Below, piece after piece: positions 29,082 through 38,860 of a stretch of 60,838 nucleotides of DNA. Position 1 is the first letter of the stretch. Every line of letters begins with the position of its first letter. The notes under the pieces are model-generated. The model ran no database searches, had not been told where the DNA came from, and saw only the letters and a program-made list of their open reading frames with translations. The DNA comes from Acidisphaera sp. S103. Its GTDB lineage: Bacteria > Pseudomonadota > Alphaproteobacteria > Acetobacterales > Acetobacteraceae. The stretch is taken from NCBI RefSeq assembly GCF_009765975.1, contig NZ_LMUJ01000092.1, positions 153,493 to 214,330 of the forward strand. Direction: 5' to 3'. The position numbers were made by a program, and so were the translations under genes.

Positions 29082-29097
29082 ATTTCGTTTCCCTTTT

Positions 29098-29126
29098 ATC
29101 ATATCTCTACCTGGACAATCTGACAG
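29098..29126 (-). promoter_or_regulatory. possible sigma-70-type promoter of the binding-protein gene
   Basis: On the minus strand CTGTCA (complement of 29121-29126) and TATGAT (complement of 29098-29103) are separated by 17 bp. The leader would be very short, which lowers confidence. Confidence 0.3.
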
Positions 29127-29339
29127 TATTGCGACAGCCCTCAATGCTTGATCCCGTTCGGCGACGCAACCCGCTGATGCGAGAAAAATGCATGGCTAGG
29201 TTACGAATAAATCACAAATGGACTGCCTGGCCCTGACAGTTGTGGAGACGGCGCCTTGGGTGTGGCGCGGGACGCGCCGGACCGGCACTATGGTGGGCAG
29301 AACGGCCGGGATTCGGCCGCCAGAGAGGAGGACCCGCCA

Positions 29340-31272
<1,933 letters not shown>

Positions 31273-31280
31273 GTGGTCGC

Positions 31281-31411
31281 GTGCAACCGTCATGGCGCAC
31301 GAAGGCTCGCCATCCACGCCTTTGTTTCGCACGTAGAAGGCGTGGATGCCGATCTGCATCGGCAAGACGGACGGTGCCGACCGACGTGCAACCGTTATGA
31401 CGGGAATGAAG
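31281..31411. repeat. palindromic intergenic repeat with flanking direct repeats
   Basis: CATCCACGCCTT (31311-31322) and AAGGCGTGGATG (31337-31348) form a perfect 12-bp dyad. The block is flanked by near-identical GTGCAACCGTCATG (31281 on) and GTGCAACCGTTATG (31386 on). The CATCCACGCC core is shared with the element at 1182-1268. Confidence 0.65.
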
Positions 31412-31435
31412 GGTCGCTATCAACGCGCGTTGCTG

Positions 31436-32518
31436 TCAGACGCTCTTCTCCAGCGCGGACCAGTCGAATTCTATTCCGTGGCCGGGCCGGTCGGGAGCCA
31501 TGGCGTTGCCCTCGGTGATGGTCACCGGTTGGGCGATGTAGCGGTCGAGGCCGAAGCCGTGGACCTCGAGGTAGGACCGGTTCGGCGCGGCAGCCAGAAG
31601 GTGCACGGTCAGGTCGTGGGCGCCGTGGGAGGTCAGCGGCAGGTTGAAGGCCTCGGCGAGGTGGGCGACCTTCATGAACACGGTGATGCCACCGCAATTG
31701 GTGACGTCGGGTTCGGGGAACGTCACCCCGCCGGCGGCGATCATCTGGGTGAATTCGTGCAGCGTGTGCAGGTTTTCGCCGGTGGCGATGGGCACCCCGC
31801 CTTCCCGCACGATCCTGGCGTGGCCGGCGACGTCGTCGGGGATGGTGGGCTCCTCCAGCCAGGTCAGATTGCTGTCCTGGAAGGCTCTGGCCGCCCTGAT
31901 CGACTGATCGACGGTCCAGCGCATGTTGGCATCGGCCATCAGCGGGAAGTCGTCGCCCAGATGGGCGCGCATGGCCTGGACACGGGCTCGATCTTCCGAC
32001 AGCCGGTCGCGGCCGACCTTCATCTTGATCGCTCGGAAGCCTTTGGCGAGGTTGTTGTCGGTCTGTTTCAGTAGCGCATCGAGGGTGAATTCCAGGTCGA
32101 TGCCGCCGGCGTAACACGGCACGGCGGGATTGAAGCCCCCCAACAGGCGCCACAAGGGCGTGTTCTGCCGCCGAGCCTTCAAATCATACAGAGCAATGTC
32201 GCAGGCGGAGACGGCGAGACTGACCGACCCGCCGCGGCCGCCGTAGTGGAGGCGCCACCACATCTGGGTCCACAACGCCTCGATCTTATCGGCGTCGGCG
32301 CCCAGCAACACCGAGCGCAGCCCCTGGTCGATCAGCGCATGCACCGCCGCGCCGCCGGTGCCGACGGTGTAGGTGTAGCCGACGCCCTCGGCACCGTCGC
32401 TGTCGCGCAGGCGTACGGTGACCAGTTCGAAGTGCGTCATCGTGCCATGGGTGGAGTCGGACAGCGGCACTGGCAGCTTGATGCGATACAGCGCGGTTTC
32501 GAGTGAGGCGATAGTCAT
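31436..32518 (-). CDS. mandelate racemase/muconate lactonizing enzyme family protein
   Basis: A 360-residue enolase-superfamily enzyme. The N-terminal capping domain is followed by the barrel with the KxK base (AIKMKVGRDR, about residue 165), metal ligands in MADANMRW (Asp), WLEEPTIPDD (Glu) and TGENLHT (Glu), and a C-terminal SHGAHDL His. It should abstract an alpha-proton from a carboxylate substrate, as in racemases, cycloisomerases or sugar-acid dehydratases; the substrate cannot be fixed. Its neighbours give no operon clue, since a repeat precedes its 3' end and a 348-bp gap lies upstream. Confidence 0.85.
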   Translation of the reverse strand: MTIASLETALYRIKLPVPLSDSTHGTMTHFELVTVRLRDSDGAEGVGYTYTVGTGGAAVHALIDQGLRSVLLGADADKIEALWTQMWWRLHYGGRGGSVSLAVSACDIALYDLKARRQNTPLWRLLGGFNPAVPCYAGGIDLEFTLDALLKQTDNNLAKGFRAIKMKVGRDRLSEDRARVQAMRAHLGDDFPLMADANMRWTVDQSIRAARAFQDSNLTWLEEPTIPDDVAGHARIVREGGVPIATGENLHTLHEFTQMIAAGGVTFPEPDVTNCGGITVFMKVAHLAEAFNLPLTSHGAHDLTVHLLAAAPNRSYLEVHGFGLDRYIAQPVTITEGNAMAPDRPGHGIEFDWSALEKSV

Positions 32519-32866
32519 GGTGGATCCTTCGTTTGCCGCAGAATTAGCCGTAGGGTGCTCCTCCCAAGTCCAATCATAAGTCGCGGACTAAGCCAAGGAT
32601 CTCCGCTAATTTCTCTAGCCGGTCGACCTTCTCTTTGGTCTGCGAGTGGGTATTTACGTACCCATTGGCACCCCGAATTCGGGCTGGGTGTCCTCCCTTG
32701 GTGACAAGATGAGGTGATGCTGGAAATAGATCCCTTGTTTGGCGTCTGTTTTGTGTTCCTTTCTTTCGCCTCGAAAGCTAACGGTTACGCGTTGTCATCG
32801 TTTTCCCCTCATTCGTCCTCACCCTCGTAGGCCGATTCAGCTTATATCGACTAGGCTCCGAAGGAC
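32519..32866. other. AT-richer gap downstream of the encapsulin gene
   Basis: These 348 bases are clearly lower in GC than the surroundings, and codon-like triplets AGA, CTA, TTA and AAA are frequent. No intact gene is seen. The minus strand holds a possible relic frame (32574-32798). The right end abuts the encapsulin stop; the left end must contain the promoter of the enolase-family gene. Confidence 0.5.
32574..32798 (-). pseudogene. possible relic of a small gene with an in-frame TAG
   Basis: GAGGGG, 6 bases before ATG 32798, looks like a real ribosome site. The frame reads MTTRNR, then TAG (32778-32780), then stays open for 67 codons to TGA at 32574-32576. The tail HSQTKEKVDRLEKLAEILGL looks like an amphipathic helix. 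Codon use is AT-rich and unlike the neighbours, suggesting foreign origin. It could be chance; I recognise no family. Confidence 0.3.
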
Positions 32867-33676
32867 TCACTTTTTCTCCGGAACCGCTAGCGCAACGGCC
32901 GCTTCCGTTGTCAGCAGCCGGAAGGTGAAGCTCTCCTGCAAGTACAGTTCGACGGTTGTCTCGGAATGGCTGAGATAACCGATAGAGATGTCTTGCCCGA
33001 TGTCCAATTCGAAATCACCGCCACGGGTGGTGAGCACGAGACCTCCCTCGATGGCGGGAGCCCAGACGATCTCGCCATCCACCAAGCGCTGAACATGCTG
33101 CAGGACCGGGTACCCTTCGTCGCTGCCTCCGCTGATGGCGGTGTATGGATCGCTGCCCAGCACCAGTACGTATGGGCCTTCTACCCCGGCGAGGCGCAAC
33201 TGATTCACCGCCTGTGCGACTGCGGCCGAATAGCCCGTCACGGTGGGCGGCAGCGTCACAGCCGGGTTGCTGGCGCCTTGGCGAATGCCCTGGATGCCGG
33301 CGGCGGCGTATCCATCGAAGACGGAACGATCTTCGGCGTAGGCGATCTTGCGCGCTGCTTCCTTCAGCGGGTCCCAATCCGAATCCGAGGCACCCCGTTC
33401 GACGTCATCGACCGCCTGGCGCGACAGTGTGAACGGAACGCGCAATTCCACCAGCGCCTTTGCCTCCCGTTGCACCGCTCGGATTCCCGTGGCCGGTGCC
33501 TCGATTTGCTGGACGTGGCCGGTGCCGACCGCCGAGAGTTCGAGGCCTTTCGGGGCTGGCACGTCCACGACCCGCCGAGCCGCCAGATAGCGCTTGAGGG
33601 TGCGGGACGCCTCTTCCTCGATTTCGGCCCACGCCGCGTCGGAGATAGGGGCGAGTTCCCGGTGGAGATTATTCAT
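32867..33676 (-). CDS. family 1 encapsulin shell protein
   Basis: The 269-residue HK97-fold protein self-assembles into a nanocompartment that encloses a cargo enzyme. The N-terminal MNNLHRELAPISDAAW and EEEASRTLKRYLAARRVVDV (in parts) and the central YAEDRSVFDGY are characteristic of the linocin/CFP29 encapsulin family; length matches (about 265-270). GAGG 6 bases upstream supports ATG 33676. The start lies inside the last codons of the DyP gene (8-bp overlap), so shell and cargo are translationally coupled. Confidence 0.93.
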   Translation of the reverse strand: MNNLHRELAPISDAAWAEIEEEASRTLKRYLAARRVVDVPAPKGLELSAVGTGHVQQIEAPATGIRAVQREAKALVELRVPFTLSRQAVDDVERGASDSDWDPLKEAARKIAYAEDRSVFDGYAAAGIQGIRQGASNPAVTLPPTVTGYSAAVAQAVNQLRLAGVEGPYVLVLGSDPYTAISGGSDEGYPVLQHVQRLVDGEIVWAPAIEGGLVLTTRGGDFELDIGQDISIGYLSHSETTVELYLQESFTFRLLTTEAAVALAVPEKK

Positions 33677-34718
33677 GTCCTGCCTCTTTTTTCAGTGAAC
33701 CAATACCAAGCGAGCCGTCAGTCGAAGACGATCGCGGCCTGGATCTAGCCTGATCCTCGCGTTCGGTGGCGGTCGGCAGAGGAGATATCGCGGTCGCGAC
33801 GGTCTCCAGAAATGTCGCTGAGGGCACGAAAAACAACGTTCCGGTCACCGCTCGGCTGAAGTCGAGCAGCCGGTCGTAGTTGCCGGGCGGCCTGCCGATG
33901 AACATGTTTTCGAGCATCTGCTCGATCCGCTTCGGGGACCTTGCATAGCCGATGAAGTACGTGCCGAACTCGCCCTTGCCGACGTCGCCGAACGGCATGT
34001 TGTCGCGGAGGATTTCCAGCGGCTGTCCGTTCTCCTCGATCGAGGTCAGGGCGTTGTGCGCCGAGGTCGGCTTCACCGCATCGTCCAGTTCGATGTCGGA
34101 CAGTTTCGTCCGGCCGATGATCCGCTCCTGCGTTTCGACCGGCAATGCGTTCCACGCTGCCATGTCATGCAGGTATTTCTGGACAATCACATAGCTGCCG
34201 CCGGCAAAGGCGGCGTCTTCCTCGCCGATGATGGTGGCGTCGACGGCGGCCTGATCTACCGGGTTTTCGGTCCCGTCGACGAACCCCAGCACGTCGCGTT
34301 CGTCGAAATAGCTGAAGCCATGGACTTCATCTGTTGCGGACAAGGCGTCGCCGAACCGTGACATGATCTGTGCCGCCAGTTCGAAGCAGAGATCCATACG
34401 GGCGGCGCGGATGTGAAACAGGACGTCGCCCGGCGTGGCGACGGCATGATGCCTGCCGCGAATTTCGCGGAACGGATGCAGGTCTTTCGGCTTCGGCACC
34501 GTGAAGACGCGATCCCATACGTCGGAACCCAGCCCCATGACGCATGACAGTCTGCCGTTGGGGACACGAAAGCCCACGGCTCGGACGAGGGCGGGAAGAT
34601 CGCCACACAGGGTGCTCACGGCGGCGGCGTGCTCTGATCCGGCGTTCACCGTGGCGACCAGAAAAATGGCGGCACGCGTCAGTTGAGCGTCCACAGCTTG
34701 CGGTAATGTGGATGACAC
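33669..34718 (-). CDS. DyP-type peroxidase, encapsulin cargo
   Basis: The 349-residue haem peroxidase shows the DyP signature GFVDGTENP (GxxDG) with the distal Asp, a proximal His in the C-terminal half, and the FFVPSATFLE end of the ferredoxin-like fold. The last 16 residues contain DGSLGIGSLKKE, matching the encapsulin cargo-loading peptide, joined by a Pro/Arg/Ser-rich linker. I chose GTG 34718 because AAGGAG lies 6 bases upstream; ATG 34751 is in frame but has no such site. Peroxidase is therefore packaged in the shell encoded downstream. Role: oxidative stress or oxidation of aromatic compounds. Confidence 0.93.
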   Translation of the reverse strand: MSSTLPQAVDAQLTRAAIFLVATVNAGSEHAAAVSTLCGDLPALVRAVGFRVPNGRLSCVMGLGSDVWDRVFTVPKPKDLHPFREIRGRHHAVATPGDVLFHIRAARMDLCFELAAQIMSRFGDALSATDEVHGFSYFDERDVLGFVDGTENPVDQAAVDATIIGEEDAAFAGGSYVIVQKYLHDMAAWNALPVETQERIIGRTKLSDIELDDAVKPTSAHNALTSIEENGQPLEILRDNMPFGDVGKGEFGTYFIGYARSPKRIEQMLENMFIGRPPGNYDRLLDFSRAVTGTLFFVPSATFLETVATAISPLPTATEREDQARSRPRSSSTDGSLGIGSLKKEAGHE

Positions 34719-34747
34719 GCCTGACTCCTTAGCTGCCTGTTCGGGAA

Positions 34748-34770
34748 CCATTCATCTAAAGCATGAATGG
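34748..34770. promoter_or_regulatory. perfect inverted repeat upstream of the DyP-encapsulin operon
   Basis: CCATTCAT (34748-34755) and ATGAATGG (34763-34770) with a 7-base centre, ending 30 bp upstream of the DyP start. The spacing and symmetry suit a dimeric regulator site overlapping the promoter. Confidence 0.45.
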
Positions 34771-34847
34771 GTCGATCGGCAAACCGAGGCCACGGAGAAA
34801 GTCGGAACGCCGGGACAGCCGCGTAAGAAGCTGGGCCGTGAGGAATT

Positions 34848-34921
34848 TGGCTGGGGGACCTGGATTCGAACCAAGGATGCCCGGGTCAGAGCCGGGAGTT
34901 TTACCGCTAAACTATCCCCCA
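34848..34921 (-). tRNA. tRNA-Gln (CTG)
   Basis: The minus strand folds as a cloverleaf. The acceptor arm is TGGGGGA/TCCCCCA with discriminator G and encoded CCA, the D-arm is GTTTAGCGGTAAAAC, and the anticodon arm is CCCGG-CTCTGAC-CCGGG with anticodon CTG. The T-arm is CTTGG-TTCGAAT-CCAGG. The CTG anticodon reads CAG (glutamine). It lies upstream of the DyP gene on the same strand. Confidence 0.93.
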
Positions 34922-34982
34922 GAGGAGCGCGGGCGGGCGCAATAACACGCCCGCCCGTGCCTCGCAACGGCTTCCGTGCAAC

Positions 34983-35660
34983 TTATCCTATGCTGGCCAG
35001 TTCGCGCCGCAGCGGTGCCGCGCGCGGGCTGCCCACCGGGCCGAACAGCACGCTGCGCGGTGTTACCGGCCGGCCGTAGAAGGTCGTGTCGTCGCTCGGT
35101 TCGGACTTGATGACCGATCCGTCGACCGTCAACCCGCCATACAGCCCGGTGGACGACGACCACACCACGATATCAGGCGGCGTCGCGCCGCCGATCGCAC
35201 CCTCGACGCCGGATCCCAGGGTGACCACGGAAATGCCCGCCTGAGCGCCGATCTTGAAGTTGTCGTGCAGCACGCCCTCAAGGCCTCGCGGGGTCATGAT
35301 CAGCATGATCATCTCGGACTGCTCCAGTCCCGCCTGCAGACCGAAAGACGCCGCGCCGATGGCGTAGAAACCGGGGGCGCTCCAGCCGCCGCGGCGCTGG
35401 ACCAGCATGACACCGTCACCGCCCTCACCGCCGACAAAGAAGCCGCCCTTGACCAGCCTGGGGACGATCAGAACCGCCTTGGCCTGACGGAGCAGCTGTT
35501 CGGCGTTGCCGAACGCCTTGTCGTGCCGCAGATCGGCCAGCACCTTGCGGGCGCCGTCGACGGTGACTTGCGGGCTGGTCTGCGCGCGGGCCAGCGGCGC
35601 GGCGGACACGGTGGCCGCGAGAAGCGCCGCGGTGCCGAAAAGTCTCGCTCGAGTGAACAT
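34983..35660 (-). CDS. SYLF-domain (lipid-binding, YSC84-like) secreted protein
   Basis: A 225-residue protein with a signal peptide (cleavage near ARA-QT) and a SYLF/Ysc84 domain: VLIVPRLVKGGFFVGGEGG, GFYAIGAASFGLQAG and LGSGVEGAIGG (visible in parts at about residues 60-170). SYLF domains bind membrane phosphoinositides in eukaryotes; bacterial members are periplasmic or outer-membrane-associated with unclear roles. GAGAGGA precedes the ATG at 35660; an upstream extension to 35801 has no support. Confidence 0.8.
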   Translation of the reverse strand: MFTRARLFGTAALLAATVSAAPLARAQTSPQVTVDGARKVLADLRHDKAFGNAEQLLRQAKAVLIVPRLVKGGFFVGGEGGDGVMLVQRRGGWSAPGFYAIGAASFGLQAGLEQSEMIMLIMTPRGLEGVLHDNFKIGAQAGISVVTLGSGVEGAIGGATPPDIVVWSSSTGLYGGLTVDGSVIKSEPSDDTTFYGRPVTPRSVLFGPVGSPRAAPLRRELASIG

Positions 35661-35813
35661 CTTGTTTTCCTCTCTTGCCATGGCGCAACAATGCGCCCGT
35701 AACAGAGGGGATATTTCATGCCCGAACGGTAAAAATAGGACCGTATTTCTAACGACTGCGTGAAAATCCCGCTGTCTCACGGGATCGTCACGGCCAGGCA
35801 CAGCGCGTTTCGG

Positions 35814-36938
35814 TCAGGTCCCAGACAATGCCGCGATCTCAGCCGCCGACAGGTTCCAGGCAGCCAGTGCCTCCGCGACCGGTACCGATCCGGGCGGCCG
35901 AGGCGCTGCCAGCTTCGTCGTACCGAAGCGCGGTGCCGGCGCCGGCTGGCGGTAGTCGCCGACATCGATGAACGCCCCACGCGCCTGGTTGTGCGGGTGT
36001 GCGTGCGCTTCCGCCATCGACAGCACCGGGGCAAAACAGGCGTCCGAACCCTCCAGGATCCGGCACCAGTCGTCACGCGTCCGTGTCCGGAAGCGATCGG
36101 TCAGCACCGCCTTCCACCGCGCCCAGCCGGTCTTGTCGCGCTGCGCCGGCATCGACACCGGGTCGATCTCCAGCAGCCGCAGCAATTCGGCGTGAAACTT
36201 CGCCTCGATCGGCGCCAGGGAGATGAACTGCCCGTCCGAACATTCGTAGACTTCGTAGTAATAGGCGCCGGAATCGAGCTGGTTCTCGCCGCGCGGCGCG
36301 GTCAGCCGCCCTCCGGCCTGCATGGCGTAGATCGGGGTCATCAGCGATAGCGCGCCATCGACCATCGCCGCGTCGACCACCTGCCCTGCCCCGGTCGCCC
36401 GAGCGGAAATGATCGCCGCCAGCAACCCGGTCACCAGGTAGAGCGCGCCACCGCCGTAATCGCCCACGAGATTCAACGGCGGCGTCGGCTTCTGGCCCGC
36501 TCGTCCGATTGCGTGCAGCGCACCGGTTAGTGCGATGTAGTTCAGGTCGTGCCCGGCGGCCTGCGCCATCGGACCTTCCTGCCCCCAGCCCGTCACCCGC
36601 CCGTAGGCCAGTTTCTTGTTGCGGGCCAAACATACATCGGGGTCAAGACCCAGTCGCTCCATGACGCCGGGCCGGAAGCCCTCGATCAGCGCGTCGGAAC
36701 CGTCGATCAGCCGCAGGACCAGCGCGACCGATTCCGGCTTCTTCAGGTCAAGCGCCAGAGCGGCTCGGCTGCGGCGGGTGAATTCATGCTCCTCGGCCAT
36801 CGGCACGCCCAGATCGGCGGCAGCGACGCGGTCGATACGCACAACCGTCGCACCCATATCGGCTAGCAGCATGGATGCCATCGGCGCCGGCCCGATCCCG
36901 GCGAATTCGATTATTTTTACGCCCGCCAACGGTCCCAT
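35814..36938 (-). CDS. CaiB/BaiF family, alpha-methylacyl-CoA racemase-like
   Basis: A 374-residue family III CoA-transferase/racemase. The start MGPLAGVKIIEFAGIGPAPMASMLLADMGA (seen in parts) and the central GHDLNYIALTGALH with the catalytic Asp follow AMACR-type enzymes, which epimerise the 2-methyl centre of branched acyl-CoAs. Neighbouring CaiB proteins transfer CoA between acids, and the two activities are hard to separate by sequence. It is 90 bp downstream of gloA on the same strand. Confidence 0.85.
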   Translation of the reverse strand: MGPLAGVKIIEFAGIGPAPMASMLLADMGATVVRIDRVAAADLGVPMAEEHEFTRRSRAALALDLKKPESVALVLRLIDGSDALIEGFRPGVMERLGLDPDVCLARNKKLAYGRVTGWGQEGPMAQAAGHDLNYIALTGALHAIGRAGQKPTPPLNLVGDYGGGALYLVTGLLAAIISARATGAGQVVDAAMVDGALSLMTPIYAMQAGGRLTAPRGENQLDSGAYYYEVYECSDGQFISLAPIEAKFHAELLRLLEIDPVSMPAQRDKTGWARWKAVLTDRFRTRTRDDWCRILEGSDACFAPVLSMAEAHAHPHNQARGAFIDVGDYRQPAPAPRFGTTKLAAPRPPGSVPVAEALAAWNLSAAEIAALSGT

Positions 36939-37028
36939 GGCCGACTTCCTCCCACTGTTTTCGTACCAGCGGAATTTAACGCCCAGGCGGGTGGGCGGCG
37001 CAACGGCGAGCGATGCGCCGCCGATGCG

Positions 37029-37415
37029 TCAGGCCCGCTGCACCAGTTCGATCTTGTAGCCATCCGGGTCCTCGACGAAGGCGATGATGGTCTTGCCGAA
37101 CTTCACCGGGCCGGGCTCACGCGTCACTTTGGCGCCGAACGAACGCAGCGTTTCGGTGGTCGCGGCAACGTCCGGCACGCCGATCGCGAGGTGGCCGAAC
37201 GCAGACCCCAGATCGTATTTCTCAGTGCCGTAGTTGTAGGTCAGTTCGATCACCGTATTGGCTTCTTCGGTGCCGTAGCCAACGAAAGCCAGGGTGTATT
37301 TACCGTCGGGCACGTCGGTGCGGCGGATTTCGTTCATGCCGAAACCCTTGGTGTAGAAATCGACGCTGCGTTGCAAGTCCCCGACGCGCAGCATGGTGTG
37401 CAGAAAACGGCTCAT
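37029..37415 (-). CDS. gloA: lactoylglutathione lyase (glyoxalase I)
   Basis: The 128-residue metalloenzyme isomerises the methylglyoxal-glutathione hemithioacetal to S-lactoylglutathione. Metal ligands fit the family: His5 (FLHTMLRV), the Glu in NTVIELTYN, His74 in FGHLAIGV and the Glu in GYKIELVQ. GlxI signature DPDGYKIEL is present. It lies 12 bp downstream of lpxI, so the two are probably cotranscribed. Confidence 0.93.
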   Translation of the reverse strand: MSRFLHTMLRVGDLQRSVDFYTKGFGMNEIRRTDVPDGKYTLAFVGYGTEEANTVIELTYNYGTEKYDLGSAFGHLAIGVPDVAATTETLRSFGAKVTREPGPVKFGKTIIAFVEDPDGYKIELVQRA

Positions 37416-37427
37416 TGGAAGTCCCCT

Positions 37428-38276
37428 TCAGGATAAGGTCTCGGGATCGAGGCCCAGCAGAAACAGCCCCGCCGCGTCCGCCGCGGCAAGGCAGGCCTCA
37501 CGTTCCGCCAGAATGGTGGCGTTGGCCTCGAACGCAAGCCCCCTCAGTCCCGCCGCTGCCGCGTTGCGCACCGTATCCGGCCCGATCGTCGGCAGATCAG
37601 CGCGTTTGTCCTGGCCCGGCTTCACCAATTTCACCAAAACGCCACCGACGCCGTCGCGCCGCAGCGCCCCGGCCCGAGCGAGCATCGCGTCGGTGCCCTC
37701 AATCGCCTCGACTGCCAGGACCAGGCCCTGCTGGACGACACAGCCCTGCCCGACATCGGCCGATCCCAGCAGACGGGCGACATGGGCACCGCGGTTGATG
37801 TCGGTCATCGCCTGGGCATCCGGCGCTACCCTTGTCAGCACGCCGCTTGGGGCCACCGCCTCCCGCATGATGTCCTGCATGCCGATGACGCGAAAACCTT
37901 CCTCGGTCAGCACGCGGATGACGGCCGCGAGCAGCCCGTCGTCGCCGGCGAAGGCCGCTCGGCCGACGCGCGCCAGCAGCTTGGCGCCCTCGGCATCCGG
38001 CCGCAGATCCAACAATGACGGCCGGCGCACCGGGCCGATCATCACCAGATCCTGGCACCCGTTCTCCCGCAGCGCCGCAATGATGCGGGATGCCGCGCCA
38101 AGCCGGCGCATTTCGTGCGGCCAGGGGGCAAGCACGGCCGGATCGGCGAAACCTTCCAGCCCGATGATGAAGATGCCCCGGCCGGCCGCCCGAGCCGCGG
38201 CGGCGACCTTGACGGGAAGCAGCCCGCTGCCGGCGATGATGCCCAGCTTGCGTGGCATTTCTGCCGGGTTTTTCAT
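37428..38276 (-). CDS. lpxI: UDP-2,3-diacylglucosamine pyrophosphatase LpxI family
   Basis: About 282 residues of the LpxI family, which hydrolyses UDP-2,3-diacylglucosamine to lipid X in lipid A biosynthesis where LpxH is absent. Typical pieces are LGIIAGSGLLPVKVA at the N-terminus, VMIGPVRRPSL, DINRGAHVARL, GQGCVVQQGLVLAVEAIEGTDAML (in parts) and GVLVKLVKPGQDKRADLPTIG. I chose ATG 38276; ATG 38258 or 38312 are alternatives. In most genomes lpxI sits with lpxA-lpxB; here it stands beside gloA. Confidence 0.88.
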   Translation of the reverse strand: MKNPAEMPRKLGIIAGSGLLPVKVAAAARAAGRGIFIIGLEGFADPAVLAPWPHEMRRLGAASRIIAALRENGCQDLVMIGPVRRPSLLDLRPDAEGAKLLARVGRAAFAGDDGLLAAVIRVLTEEGFRVIGMQDIMREAVAPSGVLTRVAPDAQAMTDINRGAHVARLLGSADVGQGCVVQQGLVLAVEAIEGTDAMLARAGALRRDGVGGVLVKLVKPGQDKRADLPTIGPDTVRNAAAAGLRGLAFEANATILAEREACLAAADAAGLFLLGLDPETLS

Positions 38277-38389
38277 TGTGGAGTCCGTCGCATCCACTCT
38301 TTTCTTGCACAAAGCATTAATTTTTCCTCATACAGCGGCGCTGTCTATCTCACGCTGGGGTGAGATAGCCTATAGAGATTACAAACCTG

Positions 38390-38596
38390 ATGTTTGATGA
38401 CGAACTATCCGAAGAGGCCCTGCATGCAACGGCGGCCAACGTGTTGCAATGCCTGACCATGCTGGTCGAGGAAGCGGAGAGTCTCAATTTGCCCCGCACC
38501 ATGGTTGCGCTGCGTAAAGCGATCCGTGCCTGCCAGGCAGAGCAGGCTCGCCCGGCGCCGGCCCTACGTCCACGACGGCATGTAGTGCTGCATTAG
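38390..38596 (+). CDS. small protein of unknown function
   Basis: A 68-residue protein with two amphipathic helices (ALHATAANVLQCLTMLVEEAE, in parts, and RTMVALRKAIRACQAEQ) and a basic tail. No signal or membrane segment. It is divergent from lpxI by 113 bp. The family is not recognised, but the frame has coding-like composition and begins with ATG after an AT-rich leader. Confidence 0.5.
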   Translation: MFDDELSEEALHATAANVLQCLTMLVEEAESLNLPRTMVALRKAIRACQAEQARPAPALRPRRHVVLH

Positions 38597-38860
38597 GCCG
38601 CGTTCAGGAGAGCCAGAAACAGCCCCAGGAGATTATCCCCCGATCGGCGTCAACCCGGGCCACCGATCGTGCCCGCGATCCGTCGAGCGCTGAAACCCCA
38701 ATTGTGGTCGATGTTGGTATACAACTTGCTCTCGGGCCGGTCGTCAGTCCTATAGTGTAGGATGACCGACAGTTGTGGGAACCATCGTCGTGATGGACGG
38801 CCTTTGAAGCGCGCGGGCAGCTGAGACGGGCGTCAAGAGGAACTCCACCTGCTGTCGCTT

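Noticed and set aside
27786-29123. 445-codon plus-strand frame over the binding-protein gene
   Set aside because: Antisense to a clear periplasmic binding protein; composition is His/Arg/Gly-rich as expected from a shadow.
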